A DNA stretch of 64,000 bases, from the NCBI RefSeq assembly GCF_011764425.1, contig NZ_BLPF01000001.1, forward strand, positions 3,091,001 through 3,155,000. Reading direction: 5' to 3'. This DNA comes from Phytohabitans houttuyneae. GTDB lineage: Bacteria; Actinomycetota; Actinomycetes; Mycobacteriales; Micromonosporaceae. The translations under genes were made by a program, and so were the position numbers. Below, piece by piece: positions 32,570 to 41,674 of the stretch. How positions within the stretch are numbered: position 1 is the stretch's first letter; each line of letters begins with the position of its first letter. The notes beneath the pieces are model-generated. The model made no database searches. It was not told where the DNA came from and saw nothing but the letters and a program-made list of their open reading frames with translations.

Positions 32570-34768
32570 ATGACGACATCCATGTTGCGACCGCCGGAAA
32601 GCCGGTCGGACGAGAACCTGACGAGCCACCGGCGGCCCCGCAACCTGGCCGCCTCCGTCGCCCGCTTCAGCACGCGCCACCGCGCCACCGCGATCGTCGG
32701 GTGGCTGCTGTTCGTGATCGTGGCGACCGCGCTGAGCGCGGTGATCGGCACGGTCGGCGCCGAGGACAGCGACTACGGCAACGGCGAGTCCAAGCGCGCC
32801 GCCGAGATCATCGACGCGGCCGGGTTCCCCGAGCGGGCCGGCGAGATGGTGATCGTGCAGAGCGGCACGCTCACGGCCGACTCGATCGAGTTCCGTACCG
32901 CGGTGCGGGACACCGCGGCCGCCGTCGAGGGCACCGGCCAGGTCGAAAACGTGAACACCGACGCGGTCTCCGGGGACATGCACTCGGTGCTCGTCACGTT
33001 CGACATGAAGGGTGACCCGGAGACGGCCGCCGACCGGATCGACCCGGTCTTCGACGCGGTGGCCGGCGTCCAGGACAAGCACCCGGACCTGGTGGTCGCG
33101 CAGACCGGCGAGGTCAGCATCGACGAGGCGATCGACGCGCAGGTCAGCGGCGCGCTGGGGACCCTGTCGATGCTCTCTCTGCCGGTCACGCTCGGCATCC
33201 TGCTCGTGGCGTTCGGCGCGCTGCTGGCCGCCGTACTCCCGCTGGGCCTGGCCATCACCGCGTTCCTGGCGTCCCTCGGCCTGCTGGCGGCGAGCAGCCG
33301 CTTCTTCCCGGCGGACGACACGGTCACCCACCTGATGCTGCTCATGGGCCTCGCCGTGGGCGTCGACTACTGCCTCTTCTACATCCGCCGGGAGCGCGAG
33401 GAGCGGGCCAAGGGCGCGAGCGCGGACCAGGCGCTGGCCATCGCGGCGGCCACCTCCGGACGCTCGATCCTGATCTCCGCGTTCACGGTCATCATCGCGA
33501 TGGCGGGCATGTTCCTGACCCAGGACGTCACATTCATCAGCCTGGCGGTCGGCACGATCCTCGTGGTCGCGACCGCGGCGCTCGGCTCGCTGACCGTGCT
33601 GCCGGCGATGCTCTCCAAGCTGGGCGACAAGGTCGACCTGGGCCGCATCCCGGGCCTGTACCGGCGCAAGTCCGACGGCCGGTTCTGGCGGTTCATCCTC
33701 CGCGTGGTGCTGCGCAAGCCGGGCGTCTCGGCGACCATCGCGGCGCTCGCGCTTGTCGCGCTGGCGCTGCCGGCGCTCGGCATGAAGCCGGCCTCGGACG
33801 GCATCGAGGGCGTCAAGCACGACGAGGCCGCGATCAAGACCTACGACCGGGTACAGGCCGCCTTCCCCGGCGGTGCCGACCCCGCGACGGTCGTGCTCAA
33901 GGCGGCGGACGTCACCGACCCCGCGATCACCGCGGCCATCGCCGACTTCAAGACCAAGGCGCTGGCCACCGGCCAGCTTCACGAACCGGTGTCCGTCGAG
34001 GTCAGCCCGGACAAGACGGTCGCCCAGATCCACATCGGGCTTTCCGGCACGGGTACCGACGACGTCTCCGAGGACGCGGTACACACCCTGCGGGACGACG
34101 TGATCCCACACTCGCTCGGCGGCGTGGCCGGCGCTGAGGTGGCGGTCACCGGCGAGGCCGCCCAGTCGGTCGACTTCAACCACGCGCTGACCCGGAGCGT
34201 CCCGCTGGTGTTCGCCTTCGTGCTGGGCCTGGCGTTCGTGCTGATGCTGGTCTCGTTCCGCTCGGTGGTCGTGGCGCTGACCGCGATCGTGCTCAACCTG
34301 CTCTCGGTGGCCGCCGCCTACGGTGCGCTGACGCTGGCCTTCCAGCACGGCTGGGGCGCCGGTCTGATGGACTTCCAGGAGCGCGGCACGATCACGAGCT
34401 GGATCCCGCTGTTCCTCTTCGTGATCCTGTTCGGCCTGTCGATGGACTACCACGTGTTCGTCCTGAGCCGGATCCGGGAGGGCTACGACCGCGGCTGGCC
34501 GACGAAGCTGGCCGTCTCCCGCGGCATCCAGAACACGGCCGGCGTGATCACCAGCGCGGCGGTGGTGATGGTGGCGGTGTTCGCGCTCTTCACCACGGCG
34601 CCGCTGACCGCGATGAAGGAGATGGGCTTCGGCCTCGCGATCGCGGTGCTGATCGACGCCACGATCGTGCGAGCGGTGCTCCTGCCCTCGGTGATGGCGA
34701 TGCTGGGCGAGCGGAACTGGTACCTGCCGCGCTGGCTCGGTTGGCTGCCGCAGCTGTCGCACAAGTAG
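32570..34768 (+). CDS. MMPL/RND family transporter
   Basis: About 732 residues, cytoplasmic-membrane exporter. Seen: helix 1 (ATAIVGWLLFVIVATALSAV), a large external loop, five helices including LMGLAVGVDYCLFYIRRERE (the GxxxDY signature of MMPL proteins), a second external loop, and a matching second half with LFGLSMDYHVFVLSRIREGY. The two halves repeat the RND fold. MMPL proteins export lipids or drugs; the cargo is unknown. ATGs at 32564, 32570 and 32582 compete as starts. The gene stands alone behind an operator-like inverted repeat. Confidence 0.9.
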   Translation: MTTSMLRPPESRSDENLTSHRRPRNLAASVARFSTRHRATAIVGWLLFVIVATALSAVIGTVGAEDSDYGNGESKRAAEIIDAAGFPERAGEMVIVQSGTLTADSIEFRTAVRDTAAAVEGTGQVENVNTDAVSGDMHSVLVTFDMKGDPETAADRIDPVFDAVAGVQDKHPDLVVAQTGEVSIDEAIDAQVSGALGTLSMLSLPVTLGILLVAFGALLAAVLPLGLAITAFLASLGLLAASSRFFPADDTVTHLMLLMGLAVGVDYCLFYIRREREERAKGASADQALAIAAATSGRSILISAFTVIIAMAGMFLTQDVTFISLAVGTILVVATAALGSLTVLPAMLSKLGDKVDLGRIPGLYRRKSDGRFWRFILRVVLRKPGVSATIAALALVALALPALGMKPASDGIEGVKHDEAAIKTYDRVQAAFPGGADPATVVLKAADVTDPAITAAIADFKTKALATGQLHEPVSVEVSPDKTVAQIHIGLSGTGTDDVSEDAVHTLRDDVIPHSLGGVAGAEVAVTGEAAQSVDFNHALTRSVPLVFAFVLGLAFVLMLVSFRSVVVALTAIVLNLLSVAAAYGALTLAFQHGWGAGLMDFQERGTITSWIPLFLFVILFGLSMDYHVFVLSRIREGYDRGWPTKLAVSRGIQNTAGVITSAAVVMVAVFALFTTAPLTAMKEMGFGLAIAVLIDATIVRAVLLPSVMAMLGERNWYLPRWLGWLPQLSHK

Positions 34769-34860
34769 CCCACTGGTAAGAGACCTTGGTGTCCGGATGG
34801 CCGCCGTACGGGAACCGGAAAGCCGGCCCAGTACGGCGGTCTCGTCCGTACCGTCGAAAC

Positions 34861-35700
34861 ATGAAGCGGTCCGCAGCGGGACTCGTCGGCGTGGTCCTGT
34901 TGCTCGCTTCGGCGGCGTGTGGCGCTCCGGCGCCACACGCCGTTTCCTACGCCTCCGCCCCGTCCGTCACCTATCCGGTGGGCGTCCGCGCGCTGCCGCT
35001 CAGCCGCGGCCAGGCCCGTCCGCTGCCGACAACGCTCTGGTACCCGGCCCTCCACGCCGGGCCCGACGCCCCGATCGCCACCGGGCGCTTTCCCGTGGTC
35101 CTCTACAGCCACGGCCTATACAGCCTCCCCGCCCACCACGCCGAGATCATCAGCCGCTGGGCCGCGGCGGGCTTCGTGGTGGCGGCCCCGGCGTACCCGC
35201 GCACCCGCGAGGACGCCCGCCGCTTCAGCCGCGCCGACGTCCGCAACCAGCCCGCCGACGCGTGGCACGTGGTGCGCGAGGTGCTGGCCCTCGCGGCGTT
35301 CGACGGCCACCTGGACAGCAGCCGGATCGGTGCGGCGGGGCACTCGGCCGGCGGGTACACGACCGCGGGCCTCTTCACCGCCGGCCACGACCGCCGGCTG
35401 CGCGGGGGCATCGTGATCGCTGGTGCGGGGATGGCGGGCGCCTTCGCCGGGCCGCCGGCGGCGATGCTCTTCGTGCACGGCACCGAGGACCCGACCGTGC
35501 CGATCGAGGCGGCGCGCGCGGCGTACGACCGGGTGCACTGGCCCAAGACGTTCCTCGCGCTGCCCGGGCAGGACCACGGCGCGTACCTGACCCCGGGCCG
35601 GCCCGGCTTCGCCCAGGTGCTGGCGGTGACGCTCGACTTTCTGCGCTGGACCCTCTACGACGACGCCGCCGCGCGGAGCCGCCTGTCGCTGGAAAGCTGA
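34861..35700 (+). CDS. Alpha/beta-hydrolase lipoprotein (lipase/esterase-like)
   Basis: 279 residues. Seen: lipoprotein signal peptide with lipobox SAAC near residue 20, oxyanion strand VVLYSHGLYS, nucleophile GHSAGG, and a late GQDHGAYL histidine. It resembles platelet-activating-factor acetylhydrolase/dienelactone-like esterases. A paralogue with the same layout follows at 36549, separated by a sirtuin gene. Substrate unknown. Confidence 0.82.
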   Translation: MKRSAAGLVGVVLLLASAACGAPAPHAVSYASAPSVTYPVGVRALPLSRGQARPLPTTLWYPALHAGPDAPIATGRFPVVLYSHGLYSLPAHHAEIISRWAAAGFVVAAPAYPRTREDARRFSRADVRNQPADAWHVVREVLALAAFDGHLDSSRIGAAGHSAGGYTTAGLFTAGHDRRLRGGIVIAGAGMAGAFAGPPAAMLFVHGTEDPTVPIEAARAAYDRVHWPKTFLALPGQDHGAYLTPGRPGFAQVLAVTLDFLRWTLYDDAAARSRLSLES

Positions 35701-35714
35701 GGCACCATGGATGG

Positions 35715-36559
35715 GTGATCGACGGGACCGAGCGGCTGGCCGAGATGGTGGCGGAGGGTGGCGTGGCCGTCCTCACCGGCGCCGGCATCTCCACCGACTC
35801 CGGCATTCCGGACTACCGGGGCCGGACGGTGTGCAGGCCAGGCACGCGCCGATGACCTACCAGACCTTCACCCGGGACTCGGTCGCCCGCCAGCGGTACT
35901 GGGCGCGCAGCCACGTCGGCTGGCGGACCATCGCCCGCGCCGAGCCCAACCCCGGGCACGTTGCCGTCGCCGACCTCCAGGCCGGCGGGCTGCTCCGCGG
36001 GGTGATCACGCAAAACGTCGACGGCCTGCACCAGGCAGGCGGCTGCACCGGCGTGATCGAGCTGCACGGCAACCTCGACCGGGTGGTCTGCCTCGACTGC
36101 GGCGAGGGGACCGCGCGGGACGAGCTGGACCGGCGGCTGCGGCTGGTCAACCCGGAGTTCCACGCGCAGGTGATCGCGGTCAACCCCGACGGTGACGTCG
36201 ACCTGCCGGACGCGGCCGTGCAGCGGTTTCGCCTGGTCGGCTGCCGGGCCTGCGGGCGGGGCACGCTCAAGCCCGACGTGGTCTTCTTCGGCGAGACGGT
36301 GCCTCGGCCGCGGGTGGACGCCAGCTTCGCGCTGGTGGAGAGCGCGCGCATGCTGCTCGTGCTCGGCTCGTCGTTGACCGTGATGTCGGGGCGCCGCTTC
36401 GTGCTGCGCGCGGCCAAGCTCGGCATCCCGGTCGCGATCGTCAACCGTGGGGCGACCCGGGGCGACGCGTACTCGGCGCTGACGCTGGACGCGCCGCTCG
36501 GTGTGGTGCTGCCCGAGCTGGTTCGCCTCGTGGGCGCCGGAGGCCTGGTTGCGCGCTAG
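35715..36559 (+). pseudogene. SIR2-family NAD-dependent deacetylase, frameshifted
   Basis: Sirtuin that would deacylate lysines using NAD. The start (GTG at 35715) gives VAVLTGAGISTDSGIPDYRG, then the frame breaks near 35822; the rest continues in another frame as PDGVQARHAPMTYQTF, with QNVDGLHQAGG, zinc-ligand pairs CLDCG and CRACG, KPDVVFFGE and VLGSSLTVM. Restoring one C in the GGGGCCGG run yields a continuous 281-residue protein. All catalytic motifs survive, so a sequencing error is more likely than decay; as written the gene is broken. Confidence 0.85.
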
Positions 36560-37472
36560 CCTCGCGGCCGCGTCCGCGCTCCTGCTCGCCGGCTGCTCGG
36601 TTTCCGTGCCTCGGCCCGCCGCCACCTCCGCACCCCCCACCTCCTCGACCGCCACGCCCTCCGCGTCACCGGCGCCGGCCGCGACCGGGCGGGCGCCGAG
36701 GCAGACCTTCGACGTGGACACGCGGCAGCTGCGGCTCGCCCGGGGCGACCGGCCGCTGCCGGTGACGATCTGGGCACCGGACGCGGACGCCGGGCGCTTC
36801 CCGGTGATCCTCTTCAGCCACGGGCTGACCGGCACGCCGCGCGACTACCAGCCGCTGCTCGAGCGCTGGGCCTCGGCGGGTTTCGTGGTCGTGGCGCCCA
36901 CGTACCCGTACACGAGCCGCGGCACCGAGCGCCTCGACGCCTTGGACGTGGTCAACCAGCCGGCCGACGCCACGTACGTGCTGACCGAGGTCCTCAAGCT
37001 GGACCGCCGCGCGGGCGACGCGCTGCGCGGGCGCCTCGCCACCGACCGCCTCGCCGCCGCCGGTCACTCGGCGGGCGGCATCACCACCATCGGCCTCTTC
37101 AGCGTGGCCCGTGACGAGCGGCTCGACGCGGGCGTGGTGCTCGCCGGCAGCGCGCTCGGCGTGGGGCTCGGCTTCACCGGCCCGCCGGCGCCGCTGTTCT
37201 TCGTGCACGGGCAGCAGGATTCGGTCGTCTCGTACGCGTCGGGCAGGGCCGCCTACGACAGCGTGCCGTGGCCGAAGGCATTCCTCACCCTCCCCGACGG
37301 CGACCACGGCCAGTCGCTGCTGCGTGAGGGCAACCGGGCCTTCGACGTGGTGGCCGGCTCGACGCTCGACTTCTGGCGGTGGTCCCTCTACGGCGACGCC
37401 GACGCCAAGCGGCGGCTGCCCGGCGACGTGGGCTCCACCGGCCTGGGCCGCCTCGACGACAAGCTCGGGTGA
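36549..37472 (+). CDS. Alpha/beta-hydrolase lipoprotein, paralogue
   Basis: 307 residues from a TTG start at 36549, which gives a clean lipoprotein signal (MRASLAAASALLLAGC); the TTG overlaps the sirtuin stop. Seen: a Thr/Ser/Pro/Ala linker, FPVILFSHGLTG, nucleophile GHSAGG, and DGDHGQSLL. It shares with the hydrolase at 34861 the segments RWASAGFVV, NQPADA and WPKAFL/WPKTFL, so the two are paralogues. An ATG at 36501 is in frame but would lengthen the protein before the signal peptide. Confidence 0.82.
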   Translation: MRASLAAASALLLAGCSVSVPRPAATSAPPTSSTATPSASPAPAATGRAPRQTFDVDTRQLRLARGDRPLPVTIWAPDADAGRFPVILFSHGLTGTPRDYQPLLERWASAGFVVVAPTYPYTSRGTERLDALDVVNQPADATYVLTEVLKLDRRAGDALRGRLATDRLAAAGHSAGGITTIGLFSVARDERLDAGVVLAGSALGVGLGFTGPPAPLFFVHGQQDSVVSYASGRAAYDSVPWPKAFLTLPDGDHGQSLLREGNRAFDVVAGSTLDFWRWSLYGDADAKRRLPGDVGSTGLGRLDDKLG

Positions 37473-37479
37473 CCCGCCG

Positions 37480-38433
37480 CTAGCGGGTGTGGTCGACGAC
37501 CACCTTGCCGAAGACGTCGCCGGAGTGCAGGCGGGCGAACGCGGCCTCCACCTCGGAAAACGGGAAGACGCTGTCGACCACGGGGCTGATGCCGCGCTCC
37601 TGGCAGAGGGTGAGCAGGCCGGCCAGTTCCTCGGCCGTGCCCATGGAGGTGCCGAGGATCTCCAGCTGCATCGCGAAGACGCGACGGAGGTTGACCTTCG
37701 GCTCGTGGCCGGCGGTCGCGCCGGAGACCACGATGCGACCGCCGAAGGCAGCCGACTTGAGCGAGTGGTCGAACGTCGCGGCGCCCACCGTCTCGATGAC
37801 CACGTCGACGCGCTCGGGCAGGCGGGCGCCCGGCTCCAGCGCGGTCGCGCCGAGTGCGGCGATGCGCTCGCGCTTGGCGGCGTCGCGGCTCGTGGCGTAC
37901 ACCCGCTTGCCCAGCGCGGCGGCAAGCACGACGGCCGCCGTCGCCACACCGCCCCCGGCGCCCTGCACCAGCACGGACTCGCCCTCGTGGATGCGGCCGC
38001 GGGTGGTGAGCATGCGGTACGCCGTCAGCCACGCGGTCGGCAGGCAGGCGGCGTCCGCAAAGGACATGCCGGCCGGCTTGGGCACGACGTTGGCGCGGGG
38101 CACCGCGACCCGCTCGGCGATCGTGCCGGGGTACCGCTCGGACAGCAGCGAGTAGCCGCGCGGGTCGGCGGAGTCGGCGATCACCGCGTACACGACGACC
38201 TCCGCGCCGGAAGGATCCAGGCCCGCCGCGTCGCAACCGAGGATCATCGGCAGCTGCTGCGCGGACAACCCGACGCCGCGCAGTGACCACAGGTCGTGGT
38301 GGTTGAGGGAGCTGGCCTTGACCTCGACGGTCACCCAGTCCGGGCTCGGCGGTGCCGGCTCGGGCTGCTCCCCCACCCCCAACGCGGCGAGCGGGTTGTC
38401 GTCGTCGAACGCGGAGGCATACGCGGCACGCAT
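37480..38433 (-). CDS. Zinc-binding-type quinone oxidoreductase/alcohol dehydrogenase (MDR)
   Basis: 317-residue medium-chain dehydrogenase/reductase. Seen: GroES-like half (KASSLNHHDLWSLRGVG, GCDAAG) and a Rossmann half with VLVQGAGGGVATAAVVLAAALG. The four structural zinc cysteines are absent, as in quinone oxidoreductases. The ATG at 38433 is chosen because the catalytic fold starts there. It ends 8 bases from the convergent hydrolase and follows malic enzyme on the same strand by 22 bases, so the two may be co-transcribed. Confidence 0.88.
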   Translation of the reverse strand: MRAAYASAFDDDNPLAALGVGEQPEPAPPSPDWVTVEVKASSLNHHDLWSLRGVGLSAQQLPMILGCDAAGLDPSGAEVVVYAVIADSADPRGYSLLSERYPGTIAERVAVPRANVVPKPAGMSFADAACLPTAWLTAYRMLTTRGRIHEGESVLVQGAGGGVATAAVVLAAALGKRVYATSRDAAKRERIAALGATALEPGARLPERVDVVIETVGAATFDHSLKSAAFGGRIVVSGATAGHEPKVNLRRVFAMQLEILGTSMGTAEELAGLLTLCQERGISPVVDSVFPFSEVEAAFARLHSGDVFGKVVVDHTR

Positions 38434-38455
38434 GATCCGCACGCTAGCAAAGGCG

Positions 38456-39643
38456 TCAGGCGACGCGGGCGACTCCGTCGCGCCGGGCGGCATCGGCCAC
38501 AGCCTCTGCCACCGCGGGCGCCACGCGCGGATCGAGCGGCGAGGGCACGATCGCGTCGGCCCGCAGCGCGTCGGCCACCACGCCGGCGATGGCCTCCGCG
38601 GCGGCCACCTTCATGCCGTCGGTGACCGTCGTCGCCCGCGCGTCGAGGGCGCCCCGGAAGACGCCGGGGAACGCGAGCACATTGTTGATCTGGTTCGGAA
38701 AGTCGCTGCGGCCGGTGGCGACCAGCGCCGCGTACCGCGAGGCCACGTCGGGGTGCACCTCGGGCGTGGGGTTGGCGAGTGCGAAGACGATCCCCTCGGG
38801 CGCCATGCCGGCCACCGCCTCCTCCGGGATCTGGCCACCCGAGACGCCGATCAGCACGTCCGCGCCGGCCAGCGCGTCCGTGATGCCACCGGTGACGACC
38901 CGGCCGTGGTGGAGCGCGCCGTTGGTGGTGGCGGCGAGCTCGGACTTGACCGGGGTGAGGTCACTTCGCCCACCGTGGATGACCCCGCGCGAGTCGGCGA
39001 CGATGACGCGGTCGGCGTCGACACCGCCGGCGATCAGCATCTTGGTGACCGCGACGCCGGCCGCGCCCGCGCCGCTCACGACGACGTTCAGATCATCCAT
39101 CTTGCGGTCGAGCAGGGTGACCGCGTTGCGCAGGGCGGCGAGCACCACGATCGCGGTGCCGTGCTGGTCATCGTGGAAGACCGGGATCGGCAGGGCATCG
39201 TCGAGCCGCCGCTCGATCTCGAAGCACCGGGGTGCCGAGATGTCCTCGAGGTTGATCCCGCCGAACGAGGGCGCCAGCGCGGTCACCACAGAGATGATCT
39301 GGTCGACGTCCTGCGTGTCGAGGCAGATCGGCACCGCGTCCACGCCGCCGAACTGCTTGAACAGCACCGCCTTGCCTTCCATGACCGGCATCGCGGCGCG
39401 CGGGCCGATGTTTCCCAGGCCCAGCACGGCGGTCCCGTCGGTCACGACGGCGACGGTGTGGCCGGTCCAGGTGTACTCAGCGGCGAGGTCCGGCTCGGCC
39501 GCGATCGCCTCGCAGACCTTTGCCACACCCGGCGTGTACGCCAGTGAAAGATCCTCGCGGCTGGTCAGCGGCACCGTGGCGGCGACGGCCATCTTGCCGC
39601 CGCGATGGAGCTCAAAAACGGGGTCTAATGAGGACGAAGACAT
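38456..39643 (-). CDS. NAD(P)-dependent malic enzyme
   Basis: 395-residue short-form malic enzyme converting malate to pyruvate and CO2. Seen: LAYTPGVAKVCEAIA with the catalytic tyrosine, the lysine region MEGKAVLFKQFGGVDA, metal-binding EDISAPRCFEIE and DDQHGTA, the nucleotide loop GAGAAGVAV, and FPNQINNVLAFPG. It lacks the phosphotransacetylase-like C-terminal domain of MaeB. The start has GGGGAG upstream. Confidence 0.94.
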   Translation of the reverse strand: MSSSSLDPVFELHRGGKMAVAATVPLTSREDLSLAYTPGVAKVCEAIAAEPDLAAEYTWTGHTVAVVTDGTAVLGLGNIGPRAAMPVMEGKAVLFKQFGGVDAVPICLDTQDVDQIISVVTALAPSFGGINLEDISAPRCFEIERRLDDALPIPVFHDDQHGTAIVVLAALRNAVTLLDRKMDDLNVVVSGAGAAGVAVTKMLIAGGVDADRVIVADSRGVIHGGRSDLTPVKSELAATTNGALHHGRVVTGGITDALAGADVLIGVSGGQIPEEAVAGMAPEGIVFALANPTPEVHPDVASRYAALVATGRSDFPNQINNVLAFPGVFRGALDARATTVTDGMKVAAAEAIAGVVADALRADAIVPSPLDPRVAPAVAEAVADAARRDGVARVA

Positions 39644-39755
39644 GCGGTGACTCCCCAACGTTTGTTTCCTCGCTCGCCCCTGGCAGCGAACGCTTCGGGC
39701 CCGCCGGCTGTGCACGCGACGGTGAGTGCACGAGGGGCGGTGCGCGGTGCGGGGG

Positions 39756-40067
39756 TCACCCGGTCCGAAACTTGAGCATAAACCCCGGGCGCGGCCAATA
39801 GCGCAGCACCACCCGCCCGATCACATCTGCCACCCCGTAAGCACGGGAGTCATCCGTGACCAGACCGTTGTCTCCCTGTACCCACCAACCGCCGTCTTGT
39901 GCGCGGACCGCGCGCTTTACCACGAGCAGGTCGGGCCGGGACCTGAATCTCGCCACGACGACGTCGCCCGGCCGTATCGCGCGGCCGCCGCGCCGCACGA
40001 TCAAGGCGTCGCCGTCGCGCAGCGCCGGCACCATGGACGGGCCACGCACGAGAACCGCGAACGGCAT
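39756..40067 (-). CDS. sodX: Nickel-SOD maturation protease (S26 family)
   Basis: 103-residue S26-type peptidase that probably removes the pro-sequence of nickel superoxide dismutase. Seen: catalytic serine in GPSMVPAL (S11), lysine in VVKRAV (K51) and the GDN box. It has no transmembrane helix, unlike ordinary signal peptidases, which fits the cytoplasmic SodX type. It is divergent from sodN with 84 bases between the starts. Confidence 0.92.
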   Translation of the reverse strand: MPFAVLVRGPSMVPALRDGDALIVRRGGRAIRPGDVVVARFRSRPDLLVVKRAVRAQDGGWWVQGDNGLVTDDSRAYGVADVIGRVVLRYWPRPGFMLKFRTG

Positions 40068-40151
40068 GTGTGTTTCACCTCTCGCGCATGGGGCAGTCGG
40101 ACAGGGAGTAGGGTCTTTCCCGGATCATCGCAAACGTCATGGAGGGTCCTT

Positions 40152-40556
40152 ATGCGACTTCCACGCATCCTTGCTCCGCGCACGATTGTCAGCGCCCACT
40201 GCGACCTGCCGTGTGGCGTCTACGACCCTGCGCAGGCACGGATCGAGGCCGAGTCGGTGAAGGCGATCGCCGAGAAGTACCAGGCGAACACCGACTCCGA
40301 ATTCCGTACGCGGGCTCTGATCATCAAGGAGCAGCGCGCCGAACTGGTCAAGCACCACCTGTGGGTGCTGTGGACCGACTACTTCAAGCCGCCGCACTTC
40401 GAGAAGTACCCGCACCTGCACCAGCTTTTCAACGAGGCCACCAAGCTCGCGGGCGCCGCCGGCGCCAAGGGCTCGGCCGACCCGGCGAAGGCCGACGAGC
40501 TGCTGAGCAAGATCGAGGAGATCTCCAAGATTTTCTGGGAGACCAAGCAGGCGTGA
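40152..40556 (+). CDS. sodN: Nickel superoxide dismutase precursor
   Basis: 134 residues. Seen: a 15-residue pro-sequence ending in IVSA, then the nickel hook HCDLPCGVYDP, whose amino-terminal His, Cys2 and Cys6 bind nickel once SodX has cut; the remaining helical bundle (AIAEKYQANTDSEFRTR, LVKHHLWVLWTDYFKPPH) is typical. Ribosome site GGAGGG six bases before the ATG. I see no clear nickel-regulator (Nur) box in the short promoter region. The stop overlaps a GNAT gene start. Confidence 0.97.
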   Translation: MRLPRILAPRTIVSAHCDLPCGVYDPAQARIEAESVKAIAEKYQANTDSEFRTRALIIKEQRAELVKHHLWVLWTDYFKPPHFEKYPHLHQLFNEATKLAGAAGAKGSADPAKADELLSKIEEISKIFWETKQA

Positions 40557-41062
40557 CCCCAGCTTCTTCCGAGGTCATGATCCGGCCGGCACGTCCTGAC
40601 GACGTGCCGGCCATCGTCGCTATGGTGCACGAGCTCGCCGAGTTCGAGCGGGCGCCTGAGCAGTGCCACCTCACCGACCCGCAGCTCCACGCCGCCCTCT
40701 TCGCACCACAGCCGGCCCTCTTCGGCCACGTCGCGGTCCGCTCCGGCGACGTCGTGGGGTACGCGCTGTGGTTCCTGAACTTCTCCACCTGGGAAGGCGT
40801 GCACGGGATCTACCTGGAGGATCTCTACGTCCGCCCCTCGGCCCGGGGCACTGGGGCCGGCCGGCTCCTGCTCACCACCCTCGCACGGATCTGCGTGGAA
40901 CGCGGGTACCAGCGGCTGGACTGGTGGGTCCTGCACTGGAACCCGGCCCGCGACTTCTACGCGGCGCTCGGTGCGGCGGCCATGGACGAGTGGGTCCCGT
41001 ACCGGCTCGCCGGACCTGCCCTCCATAAACTGGCGATGCCGGAGTCCGTCGAACGGCCCTGA
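40553..41062 (+). CDS. GNAT family N-acetyltransferase
   Basis: 169 residues. Seen: MIRPARPDDVPAIVAMVHELAEFE at the start (quoted in part: RPARPDDVPAIVAM), the acetyl-CoA loop VRPSARGTGAGRLLL and the C-terminal RDFYAALGAA helix. It resembles diamine/thialysine acetyltransferases. The GTG at 40553 overlaps the sodN stop (GTGA) and adds eight residues before the ATG at 40577; either could be used. It is likely co-transcribed with sodN. Confidence 0.85.
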   Translation: MTPASSEVMIRPARPDDVPAIVAMVHELAEFERAPEQCHLTDPQLHAALFAPQPALFGHVAVRSGDVVGYALWFLNFSTWEGVHGIYLEDLYVRPSARGTGAGRLLLTTLARICVERGYQRLDWWVLHWNPARDFYAALGAAAMDEWVPYRLAGPALHKLAMPESVERP

Positions 41063-41084
41063 GCCGGTAGAGTCGCTGGGCGGG

Positions 41085-41492
41085 GTGAGTCAGCTGACAG
41101 TGCATGTGGAGCCGGTGATCGAAGACGACGTTGTGTTGCTCACCGTGCCGGCCGACGTCGGATATCTCGGGGTGCTGCGCACAGCGACGGCTGGCCTTGC
41201 CGCGCGCCTGCACTTCGCGCTCGACGAGATCGAAGACCTGCGGATCGCGGTCGACGAGGCGTGTGCGATGCTCCTCGCCATCGCCAGCCGGGATGCCGAG
41301 CTCGAGTGCCGCTTCTCGGTCACCGACGACGCGCTGAGCGTCGAGGTCTCGGTCAACACCGTGCGGGGCGCCCGGCTGCCGGCCGAGTCCTCCTTCGCGT
41401 GGAAGGTGCTCACCGCGCTCACCACCGCCGCGTCCGCCATGGTGGAGGACGACCGCGCCTCGATCCGGCTGCTGACGCGCCGCTCCCCCTGA
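41085..41492 (+). CDS. Anti-sigma factor kinase (RsbW/SpoIIAB-like)
   Basis: 135 residues with a GHKL fold. Seen: YLGVLRTATAGLAARL, EIEDLRIAVDEACAML as the N-box region and a C-terminal LTTAASAMVEDD; the G1/G2 loops are weak. In Micromonosporaceae and other actinomycetes such a gene normally precedes a SigB/SigF-type sigma gene. Here no sigma gene follows. Instead the same frame continues after the TGA into seven 18-base repeats coding Glu/Ala/Pro, and then a dispersed repeat element. GTG start at 41085. Confidence 0.82.
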   Translation: MSQLTVHVEPVIEDDVVLLTVPADVGYLGVLRTATAGLAARLHFALDEIEDLRIAVDEACAMLLAIASRDAELECRFSVTDDALSVEVSVNTVRGARLPAESSFAWKVLTALTTAASAMVEDDRASIRLLTRRSP

Positions 41493-41519
41493 GCCTCTCT
41501 TCGCGGCCAACGGCGCACG

Positions 41520-41645
41520 GAGGCCGAGCTGCCCGCAGAGGCCGCGCCGCCCGCAGAGGCCGAGCTGCCCGCAGAGGCCGCGCCGCCCGCAGAGGCCGCG
41601 CCGCCCGCAGAGGCCGCGCCGCCCGCAGAGGCCGCGCCGCCCACG
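41520..41645 (+). repeat. Seven 18-bp tandem repeats
   Basis: Units of GAGGCCGCGCCGCCCGCA (two have GAGCTG in place of GCGCCG; the last ends ACG). The phase is in frame with the anti-sigma gene that stops at 41492 and reads as EAAPPA/EAELPA units until a TGA within the next repeat element. It looks like an alanine-proline linker of a lost or interrupted protein. Confidence 0.9.
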
Positions 41646-41674
41646 GAGCACGACCCACGGCGAAGCGCGACCAG

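Noticed and set aside
32354-34936. Very long open frame antisense to the MMPL gene
   Set aside because: It is Arg/Gly/His-rich, lacks any motif and mirrors the codon bias of the real gene; long antisense frames are expected in DNA this GC-rich.
41520-41645. CRISPR-like array
   Set aside because: The 18-bp units abut without spacers and encode an Ala/Pro linker in frame.
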